Below are positions 25,909 through 32,427 of a DNA stretch of 64,000 bases, in pieces. Below the pieces are notes generated by a model. The model was not told the origin of the DNA. It saw nothing but the letters and a program-made list of their open reading frames with translations, and made no database searches. The stretch comes from Ga0077536 sp943370145 (GTDB taxonomy: Bacteria; Pseudomonadota; Gammaproteobacteria; Ga0077536): the NCBI GenBank assembly GCA_943370145.1, contig CALRPY020000008.1, positions 37,235 to 101,234 of the forward strand, read 5' to 3'. Position 1 is the stretch's first letter; each line of letters begins with the position of its first letter. The translations under genes were made by a program, and so were the position numbers.

Positions 25909-28299
25909 ATGCGTTTCAAAAAAATTGCGTTCATGCTCCTGGTCGCTTCGCTCGCCGCATGCGGGGGCGCGGAAGACCGCAAGGCCGCCTACATGGAAAA
26001 GGGGCAGGCCCTGTACGACGCCGGCGACTATGACAAGGCGCGGCTGGAGTTCAAGAACGTCCTGCAAATCGATCCCAAGGACATCCCGTCGCGCTACATG
26101 CTGGCGCAAACGCTGGAAAAGCTGCAGGACTGGCGCGGCGCGGCGGGCCATTACCTCGGCATCATCGAGGCGGACCCGACGCACCGCGAAGCCCTGTCCC
26201 GCATGGGCCAGATTTACCTCCTGGGCCGCAACGCCGAGGAAGCCGGCAAGCTTGCGGACAAGCTGCTGGCGCTCAACGCGCAGGATCCGGACGGCCTCAC
26301 GCTCCGGGCCGGCATCAAGGCGCTCAACAAGGACGTCGACGGCGCGCTCGCGGACGTCAAGGCGGCGCTGGAGGCGCAGCCCGGCCATGTGAATGCGTCG
26401 GCGCTCCTCGCGTCCCTTTACCTGCAGACCGGCAAGCCGGACGAGAGCATCGAGGTATTGAAGACGGCGCTGGAAAAGGATCCGAAGAACACCACGGTGC
26501 AGGCCCTGCTGGCGCGGGTCTACACCCAGCTCGGCAAGAAGGACGAGGCCGAGCAGCTCTTCCGGGACATCATCGCCGCCGAGCCCGACACCCTGGGGCA
26601 TCGCCTGCGTCTCGCGCAGTTCCTCGTCGACGGTGAGAAGCTCGACGACGCCGAGGCCGTACTCACCAAGGCCGTCGACGACATCACCAAGGTGCCGAAG
26701 GACGCGGTTACCGCGAAACTCAGCCTCGTCGAGTTCCAGGCCAAGGCACGCAGCGCGGACAAGGCCATTGCCACGCTGAAGGGCATGGTCGACAAGGAGC
26801 CGAAGAATTCCGAGCTGCGCGCCGCCCTGGCGAAACTGTATGAAGCCGCGCAGAAGCCGGATGACGCGATTGCCACCTACGACAGCATCATCGAGGCGGC
26901 GGAAGAGCCGAACGCGCCGCAGGCGCTGAGCGCCAGGACGCGCAAAGCGATGGTGCTGGCCCGCAAGGGCGACGCCGCCGGCGCGAAGTCGCTGGTGGAA
27001 GAAGTGCTGAAGGAAAACCCCCGCGACCAGGACGCGCTGGTGCTGCGAGGCTCGCTGGCGCTGGACGCCGGTGATGCCGGTGCGGCCATCGCGGACTATC
27101 GCGCCGCGCTGAAGGACAACCCGAATTCGCCGGACGTCTCGCGCCTGCTGGCGCGCGCCCACCAGGCGAACAAGGAACCGCAGCTCGCCATCGACACCCT
27201 GCTGAAGGCGGCGGAGGCCAACCCGGCCGCGCTGCAGCTGCGCGGTGACCTGGCGAACCTGTACTCGCAGCAGCAGAACCTCGATGCGGTGATCGGGCAG
27301 CTGGACGAAGTGCTGAAGCAGGATCCGGACAACCGTCCGGCCCTCGAGGGCAAGTTCAAGACCTACGTCTACCAGAAGAACTGGACCAAGGCGATGGAGC
27401 TTGCGGACCAGCTGAAGACGCTCCTGCCGAACGACCCGGTTGGCTTCTACTTCGCGGGCCTCGTGCACCAGGCGGAGCAGAAGCTGCCGGAAAGCATCGA
27501 GCAGTTCGAGTCCGCGCTGGCCGTGGCGCCGGACGCCGTGCAGCCGCTGTCCCAGCTCGTGAAGAGCCACCTTGCGATGGACAAGCGTGACGTCGCCGAG
27601 AAACGCCTGGCCGAGGTGTTGGAGCGCAATCCGAAGAACTTCGTCGCGAACAACCTGCTGGGCGAGCTGCAGCTGACCAGCAAGCGCTTCGAGGAGGCGA
27701 AGAAGTCATTCGAGACCGCGCTGGTGTCGAACGACAAGTGGGCCATCCTCTACCGCAACCTCGCCACCACCAAGCTCGCCCTGAAGGACGAGGCGGGTGC
27801 GGTGAAGACCATGGAGGAGGGTATTGAGAAGACCGGCGGCTCCTCGCTGCTGGTGACAGGCCTTGCAACCTACCTGGAAAAGGCCGGCAAGCTGGACCAG
27901 GCGGTGGCGCAGTACGAGAAGGTCCTGAAGGAGAACCCGAAATCGCAGCTGGCCGCCAACAATCTCGCGATGCTGCTGATCGAGTACAAGACGGACGACG
28001 CTTCCCGCCAGCGCGCGCGGGAGCTTTCGAAGATGCTGCTCGAGAGCAAGGAAGCGGCCTACCTGGATACGGTGGGCTGGGTGGAATACAAGTTCGGCGA
28101 CTTCCAGAAGGCCTCCGAGTATCTCGAGAAGGCTGTCCAGGCCGCGCCAGACGCCGCGCTCATCCGCTACCACCTCGGCATGGCCTACGTGGGGCTCGGC
28201 AACAAGGTGCTCGCCAAGGACAACCTGAAACAGGCCGTGGACGCGAACATCGAGTTCAAGGGGCTGGAACAGGCGAAGGCGGAGCTGGCGAAGCTGTAA
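25909..28299 (+). CDS. prsT: PrsT-type TPR-repeat lipoprotein of the exosortase system
   Basis: 796-residue protein beginning with a lipoprotein signal (MRFKKIAFMLLVASLAAC, lipobox LAAC) and then about 20 tetratricopeptide-like repeats to the end (for example KGQALYDAGDYDKARLEFKN, VLQIDP). Large TPR lipoproteins of this type co-occur with exosortase/PEP-CTERM exopolysaccharide loci and are thought to scaffold assembly or export at the outer membrane, like PelB or AlgK. ATG 25909 gives the proper signal; frames extending to 25729 overlap the upstream gene. Codon use is that of the GC-rich core. Confidence 0.83.
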   Translation: MRFKKIAFMLLVASLAACGGAEDRKAAYMEKGQALYDAGDYDKARLEFKNVLQIDPKDIPSRYMLAQTLEKLQDWRGAAGHYLGIIEADPTHREALSRMGQIYLLGRNAEEAGKLADKLLALNAQDPDGLTLRAGIKALNKDVDGALADVKAALEAQPGHVNASALLASLYLQTGKPDESIEVLKTALEKDPKNTTVQALLARVYTQLGKKDEAEQLFRDIIAAEPDTLGHRLRLAQFLVDGEKLDDAEAVLTKAVDDITKVPKDAVTAKLSLVEFQAKARSADKAIATLKGMVDKEPKNSELRAALAKLYEAAQKPDDAIATYDSIIEAAEEPNAPQALSARTRKAMVLARKGDAAGAKSLVEEVLKENPRDQDALVLRGSLALDAGDAGAAIADYRAALKDNPNSPDVSRLLARAHQANKEPQLAIDTLLKAAEANPAALQLRGDLANLYSQQQNLDAVIGQLDEVLKQDPDNRPALEGKFKTYVYQKNWTKAMELADQLKTLLPNDPVGFYFAGLVHQAEQKLPESIEQFESALAVAPDAVQPLSQLVKSHLAMDKRDVAEKRLAEVLERNPKNFVANNLLGELQLTSKRFEEAKKSFETALVSNDKWAILYRNLATTKLALKDEAGAVKTMEEGIEKTGGSSLLVTGLATYLEKAGKLDQAVAQYEKVLKENPKSQLAANNLAMLLIEYKTDDASRQRARELSKMLLESKEAAYLDTVGWVEYKFGDFQKASEYLEKAVQAAPDAALIRYHLGMAYVGLGNKVLAKDNLKQAVDANIEFKGLEQAKAELAKL

Positions 28300-28344
28300 G
28301 CAGCGCCGCGGTGCCTACACCCAACCAGCGCAGAAAAGGTGTCC

Positions 28345-28381
28345 AGAAAAGGTGTCAGATTTAAAATCTGACACCTTTTCT
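28345..28381. repeat. 37-bp near-perfect palindrome, copy 1
   Basis: Arms of 18 bases (AGAAAAGGTGTCAGATTT and its reverse complement) flank a single central base. A partial extra copy of the left arm (AGAAAAGGTGTC) lies just before it at 28332-28343. It ends in a T-rich stretch and could terminate transcription in both directions after prsT. Copy 2 lies 105 bases downstream. Palindromes with the core GGTGTCAGATTT are, from memory, common near RAYT/IS200-like transposases, so a non-autonomous mobile origin is plausible. Confidence 0.85.
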
Positions 28382-28486
28382 GTGCGGCGCCAGCCGCCGG
28401 ATTTTCATCAGGGACAGCCCGGAGGGCGTGGAGAAGAACGGTGAGTTCGGGGATGCGCCGCTGCCGCAGCGCCTCCGGCCGGGGGC

Positions 28487-28523
28487 AGAAAAGGTGTCAG
28501 ATTTTAAATCTGACACCTTTTCT
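28487..28523. repeat. 37-bp near-perfect palindrome, copy 2
   Basis: Identical arms to the copy at 28345-28381 but with T instead of A at the centre, so the two are exact reverse complements of each other. Together they bracket a 105-base GC-rich segment (28382-28486), giving a 179-base unit with inverted ends. A degenerate unit-B repeat follows directly (about 28530-28571). No gene lies between 28300 and 28706. Confidence 0.85.
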
Positions 28524-28706
28524 CCGCGACACCCTTGCGCGCGGCCTCTTCCCGGGCGGGGGAGGCGAAGGTCCCTGGGGCCTGTCGTTTGGCTTAGCTG
28601 GGCTGGGAGCCTCTACGTGACCTGCATCAATTGGTGGCGACTTGCCTGACCCTAGGCTTCACCACGGCATCGATGCAAACGGCACACGATGATGAGGTAA
28701 GAGTCC

Positions 28707-29342
28707 ATGAACACTTCGATCTTGCTTGGGAAGGCCCTTCTTGCACTGCAACTCGCTGCCGCGACCCCGCTGGCGTCAGCCGCCATCCTCCAGAACGGCA
28801 GCTTCGAGTTGCCGGTGGTCGCCAACGGGGCCGTGGTCCAGACCACGCCCGTCGGCTGGACGTGGGATGGCCCCATTGGTTTCCTGTTCAGTTCGGATGC
28901 GCCGGGCTTTGCGGCCGACGGCGAGCAATTCGTCGACATCGGAAACACCTCGGTCTTTGCGCTCCGGCAGGATTTCTCGATCGCGGCGGCCGGCCTGTAC
29001 CGGCTGTCCTGGGCGGACAACGCCGCCGCCTTCCTCCAGGTGGCTCCGTACCGGTTCGCCGTGAACGGCGTCGTCAATCATGGTGCCCAGTTCGACGCCA
29101 ACGAGGGTGTCGACGGCCTCTGGACTGCCCGCGAGGCGCTGCTGCAGCTTGCGCAGGGCGACTATCAACTGGTGTTTGCGCCGGTGGACGTCGCCATGCC
29201 GCTGCCGGCGCAGGATCGCTACATCGACAACGTATCCCTGGCGCCCGTCCCGGTGCCTGCGGCGCTATGGCTGCTCGTGCCTGCTGTGGCGGGCTTGCTT
29301 GGAATGTCGCGCCGGGCAGGGCGCGCCCAGCTCCTGGCTTGA
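28707..29342 (+). CDS. VPLPA-CTERM sorting-domain protein
   Basis: 211-residue secreted protein: signal peptide (LLALQLAAATPLASA), a beta-rich body starting AILQNGSFELPVV, and a C-terminal sorting signal at about residues 180-205 made of VPVPAALW, a hydrophobic helix and a basic end (MSRRAGR). This is the VPLPA-CTERM pattern recognised by XrtD, encoded 8.6 kb upstream. The body (NGSFELP, GWTWDGPIGFLF, DGEQFVDIGNTS) resembles the carbohydrate-binding-like domains common in PEP/VPLPA-CTERM surface proteins. It is probably exported, processed by XrtD and attached to or released into the matrix. Confidence 0.82.
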   Translation: MNTSILLGKALLALQLAAATPLASAAILQNGSFELPVVANGAVVQTTPVGWTWDGPIGFLFSSDAPGFAADGEQFVDIGNTSVFALRQDFSIAAAGLYRLSWADNAAAFLQVAPYRFAVNGVVNHGAQFDANEGVDGLWTAREALLQLAQGDYQLVFAPVDVAMPLPAQDRYIDNVSLAPVPVPAALWLLVPAVAGLLGMSRRAGRAQLLA

Positions 29343-29603
29343 GTCTGACAGCGGGGGCCCGGTAAAAGCGGGCTTGGCCGAACCGTAAAACCCCTTTCCG
29401 CGCCTCGCCCGCCTGCCATGGCAGGCTGAGGGGTGCACCACCCCGCACTGCGCAGACCTGTCGGCGCAACCGCCCGCTGCGTGGCCGGCCTGTCCCGGGA
29501 CGGCGCGGTGAAGTTCTTGGGCGGCGTATCAGAATCAGGTTACATCCCACTGATAAATAAAATAAACTGGAAGCTGAACCTCGTTCAGGTACCGTCGGCC
29601 CCG
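29343..29603. other. Intergenic region with degenerate repeats
   Basis: It contains a 16-bp perfect palindrome GCCTGCCATGGCAGGC (29411-29426) and a degenerate unit-B repeat (about 29474-29505, GGCCGGCCTGTCCCGGGACG). An AT-richer stretch (about 29540-29575) directly before the next gene may hold its promoter; no clean sigma-70 hexamers were identified. Confidence 0.55.
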
Positions 29604-30809
29604 ATGTCCTTTCCTCGCCCAAAATCGCTGGGTGTCCTCCTGTTCGGCGCGTTGGCATGCGTCAGGAGCGAAGCAGCCGAGTTCGAGTTGCAGGGCGCCG
29701 TCACCGCCGAGTCGCGCGTGTTCTTCGAGCCTGCACAGTACCCGGGGCAGCACGGGCTCAATGGCTCGGTGGCCTTGCAGCCCGACTTCTACTGGTCGTG
29801 GGAAGAGGGCGCGCAGAGCTTGCTGTTCACCCCGTTCGTGCGCTTGGACCAGGGGGACTCCCGTCGCTCGCATGCGGACATCCGCGAGCTGACCTGGCTG
29901 ATCGCGCGCGACGCATGGGAATTCCGGGCCGGGGTACGGCGCGTGTTCTGGGGCGTCGCCGAGTCGAATCACTTGGTGGATATCATCAACCAGACCGATC
30001 TGGTCGAAAACCCGGATACGGAAGACAAGCTCGGCCAGCCCATGCTGAACCTGGCGCTGGTCCGCGCCTGGGGGACTGTCGACCTGTTCGTTCTGCCGGG
30101 TTTCAGGGAGAGAACTTTCCCCGGTAAATCAGGCAGGTTACGTTCACAACCTCGAGTGGATACGAGTTCTGTGCGCTACGACTCCGCGGCCGGCGACAAG
30201 CATGTCGATGTGGCGGCCCGGTACTCGCACAGCGTCGGCAACCTGGATCTCGGGCTCTATCACTTCCGGGGCACCAGCCGCGAACCGCGCCTGCTGCCCG
30301 CGTTGACGCCCAGCCGCGAGCCGGTGCTCACGCCCCTCTACGACCAGATAAACCAGACCGGGCTCGATGTGCTCTACACTTGGCAGAGCTGGCTGTTCAA
30401 GCTCGAGGCGCTGCATCGCACGGGGCAGGGCGAGGGTTTCGCGGCGGCGGTGGCCGGTTTCGAGTACACGCTGGTCGGGATCTTCGACAGCGCCCTGGAC
30501 CTTGGCCTGCTTACCGAGTACCACTACGACGAGCGCGACGAGCGCGCGCTGACCCCCTACAACCGCGACCTCTTCGTCGGGGCGCGGCTGGCGCTGAACG
30601 ATACCGAAAGCACCAGCATCCTTGCCGGCGTGGTGACGGATCTCCATGGCAACGGGAATCTCTTCAACGTGGAGGCCAGCCGCCGGTTCGGCGAGCGCTG
30701 GCGGCTGGAAGCGGAACTTCGCATCTTCCGCGACACGGAGCGGGGCGACTTGCTGCATTTCGTCGACCAGGACGACTATCTCGGGCTGGAGCTGGCGCGG
30801 CATTTCTAG
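29604..30809 (+). CDS. Outer-membrane protein of unknown function
   Basis: 401-residue protein with a signal peptide (LGVLLFGALACVRSEA, cleavage near AEF) and a body of alternating polar/aromatic beta-strands ending in LGLELARHF, a typical barrel C-terminus with final phenylalanine. The start is ATG 29604; the upstream frame to 29433 runs through repeats. Strand-like segments such as VALQPDFYWSWEEG and WLFKLEALHRTGQGEG suggest a porin-like or alginate-export-like barrel. The family is not recognised with certainty. It lies next to the VPLPA-CTERM gene, but no functional link is proven. Confidence 0.62.
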   Translation: MSFPRPKSLGVLLFGALACVRSEAAEFELQGAVTAESRVFFEPAQYPGQHGLNGSVALQPDFYWSWEEGAQSLLFTPFVRLDQGDSRRSHADIRELTWLIARDAWEFRAGVRRVFWGVAESNHLVDIINQTDLVENPDTEDKLGQPMLNLALVRAWGTVDLFVLPGFRERTFPGKSGRLRSQPRVDTSSVRYDSAAGDKHVDVAARYSHSVGNLDLGLYHFRGTSREPRLLPALTPSREPVLTPLYDQINQTGLDVLYTWQSWLFKLEALHRTGQGEGFAAAVAGFEYTLVGIFDSALDLGLLTEYHYDERDERALTPYNRDLFVGARLALNDTESTSILAGVVTDLHGNGNLFNVEASRRFGERWRLEAELRIFRDTERGDLLHFVDQDDYLGLELARHF

Positions 30810-30884
30810 CGCGGGCGCCAGCCGCGCAAAAGCTCGGTAGTGCTTTAAAATAGTCGTTCAAAAAATTGTTTTAAAGGAATATTG

Positions 30885-30998
30885 ATGTCACGAAAACGCC
30901 AATTCGGCACCGACCCTCACCCGCACTGCGTGCGGCCTCTCCCAGGGCGGGAGAGGCGAAGAGATCGCGGCCGGCGACCAGGCAGGAACAATCCATGA
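30885..30998 (+). CDS. Possible leader peptide upstream of carbonic anhydrase
   Basis: 37-codon frame whose ATG has a strong ribosome-binding site (AAGGA six bases upstream, in an AT-rich leader) and whose TGA overlaps the carbonic anhydrase ATG (ATGA at 30995-30998). The peptide (MSRKRQFGTDPHP, then Arg-rich) is partly encoded by a unit-B intergenic repeat (30912-30960), so it is probably not a conserved protein. It could still couple translation to the downstream gene, or be the stub of a start region interrupted by the repeat. Low confidence as a real gene. Confidence 0.3.
   Translation: MSRKRQFGTDPHPHCVRPLPGRERRRDRGRRPGRNNP
30912..30960. repeat. Unit-B intergenic repeat upstream of carbonic anhydrase
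   Basis: The segment starts ACCCTCACCCGCACTGCGTG and ends GGGCGGGAGAGGCGAA, matching unit B of the patch at 0.9-1.4 kb in order and orientation. CCTCTCCC and GGGAGAGG arms can form a hairpin in the transcript just before the carbonic anhydrase ribosome-binding site. Confidence 0.75.
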
Positions 30999-31618
30999 CC
31001 GACGAAGTGCAGCCCGGCAGCAGGGCAGACAAGCTGGCACCGCTGTTCGAGAACAACCGCCGCTGGGCGGCCGACAAGCTGCGGCACGATGCGCGCTTCT
31101 TCAGTCGCCTGGCATCGCAGCAGGCGCCCATGTACCTGTGGATTGGGTGCTCCGACAGTCGCGTGCCGGCCAATGAAATCATTGGACTCGAGCCGGGCGA
31201 GGTGTTCGTGCATCGCAACGTCGCGAACCTGGTGCTGCATTCGGACATGAACTGCCTGTCGGTTCTGCAGTATGCGGTCGAGGTGCTGCAGGTCCGCCAC
31301 ATCATCGTCTGCGGGCATTATGGTTGCGGCGGTGTAAACACGGCGGTGGAGCCACGCTCGCGCGGCCTGATCTCCAACTGGCTGCGGCCAATTCGCGAAC
31401 TGGCCGATCAGCGCGCGGCGGAACTTGGTTCACTCGACGGCGTGGCGCGTTCCGATCGCCTGTGCGAACTCAACGTGGTGAGGCAGGTCGAGAACGTCGC
31501 GAACACCACTATCGTCCAGGATGCCTGGCATCACGGGCAGGCCTTGTCGGTCCACGGCCTGTGTTACGGCCTGGGAGATGGGCTTCTGCGGGACCTTGGC
31601 GTCACGGTCTCGGGCTGA
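30995..31618 (+). CDS. can: Beta-class carbonic anhydrase
   Basis: 207-residue zinc enzyme interconverting CO2 and bicarbonate in the cytoplasm. Zinc ligands are Cys52 (IGCSDSRVPA, with the Asp54-Arg56 dyad), His108 and Cys111 (CGHYGCGG). ADKLAPLFENNRRWA at the N-terminus is typical of the Can subfamily. AGGA lies about ten bases before ATG 30995. It appears monocistronic: the next gene is on the opposite strand. Confidence 0.95.
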   Translation: MTDEVQPGSRADKLAPLFENNRRWAADKLRHDARFFSRLASQQAPMYLWIGCSDSRVPANEIIGLEPGEVFVHRNVANLVLHSDMNCLSVLQYAVEVLQVRHIIVCGHYGCGGVNTAVEPRSRGLISNWLRPIRELADQRAAELGSLDGVARSDRLCELNVVRQVENVANTTIVQDAWHHGQALSVHGLCYGLGDGLLRDLGVTVSG

Positions 31619-31780
31619 GCCGCTTTTGCGCACACATGTAGTGCCACGACGTGGCGCGAGTAGCGCGGTTGTAGCCTGGCGAAATCCGGGATCTGCCCAG
31701 TCCCGCTGGAAGGCGAGGCGCGGGCGTCAGATTGGCAGTAGCCGGGGCAATTCCATAATCGATTCAGATTTGTTATTTGA

Positions 31781-31796
31781 CATAATAAACATTATG
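31781..31796. promoter_or_regulatory. AT-rich inverted repeat between can and the Lrp-type gene
   Basis: CATAAT and ATTATG arms separated by AAAC lie in a sharply AT-rich stretch (about 31768-31805) between two converging genes. It is directly downstream of the Lrp-family gene. It may be a protein-binding site or the trace of a lost promoter; a terminator role is less likely because the arms are not GC-rich. Confidence 0.35.
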
Positions 31797-31811
31797 AACA
31801 CAAAAGGGCGC

Positions 31812-32297
31812 TCACGTCGCCGAGGCCTGTGCCAGTGGCAATTCGGTCCTCGCGACCACGGGCTTCAGCGCGAAGCTCGTCTGGATGTTGTCGATGCCCG
31901 GAATCCTCGTCAGCTTCTCGACCAGGAAACGCTCGTAGCTTTCGAGGTCCGGCATCACCACGCGCAGCAGATAATCCGAATTGCCCGTCATCAGGTAGCA
32001 CTCCATGACTTCGGGGAACGAGCTCACGTGCTGCTGGAAGATTTCCAGCGCGCCGACTTCCTGGCTGCGCAGCGACACGTTGATGAAGGCGCTGATTGGC
32101 AGACCGACGGCTTTCGCGTCCACGATGCCCACATAGCGCTTGAGGATGCCGGCTTCCTCGAGCGCCCGGACGCGCCGCAGGCATGGCGACGGCGACAGCC
32201 CGACGCGCTCGGCGAGCTCGAGATTGGTCAGACGGCCGTCGTTCTGCAGGTGGTGGAGAATACGGTAATCGGTGCGGTCAAGACTGGTGTTGGGCAT
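31812..32297 (-). CDS. Lrp/AsnC-family transcriptional regulator (MdeR-like)
   Basis: 161-residue regulator. The N-terminal HTH (LDRTDYRILHHLQNDGRLTN, ELAERVGLSPSPCLRRVRAL) is followed by the ligand-binding RAM domain with VMECYLMTGNSDYLLRVVM. It is divergent from the 2-oxo-acid dehydrogenase E1 gene at 32428, with 130 bases between the starts. In Pseudomonas putida the Lrp-type regulator MdeR is divergent from mdeAB for methionine catabolism, and the second gene there is an AceE homologue; the present pair matches that layout without mdeA. Local regulation of the E1 gene is inferred from this arrangement. Confidence 0.88.
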   Translation of the reverse strand: MPNTSLDRTDYRILHHLQNDGRLTNLELAERVGLSPSPCLRRVRALEEAGILKRYVGIVDAKAVGLPISAFINVSLRSQEVGALEIFQQHVSSFPEVMECYLMTGNSDYLLRVVMPDLESYERFLVEKLTRIPGIDNIQTSFALKPVVARTELPLAQASAT

Positions 32298-32427
32298 AAA
32301 TGGCTAGACCATGTTTCCTAAATCATTCATGTATGCCGCGTAGGCGTTCTTGAGCGAAATAATAGACCATTAATTGCCGAGGTCACTTCATATACTGCGT
32401 ATCGACTCCAGAGACGGATACGCGCCC
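32298..32427. promoter_or_regulatory. Divergent control region of the Lrp-type and E1 genes
   Basis: It holds two direct copies of TAGACCAT (32306-32313 and 32363-32370, 57 bases apart) that could be regulator contacts. Facing the E1 gene there is a good -10 element, TATACT (32391-32396), with only a weak -35 (ATTAAT 16 bases upstream), as expected for an activator-dependent promoter. A likely ribosome-binding site, GAGACGGA, precedes ATG 32428. Confidence 0.5.

Noticed and set aside
25846..27570. 574-codon minus-strand open frame
   Set aside because: Antisense shadow of the TPR lipoprotein gene; composition dominated by Arg, Leu, Val and His and no recognisable motif.
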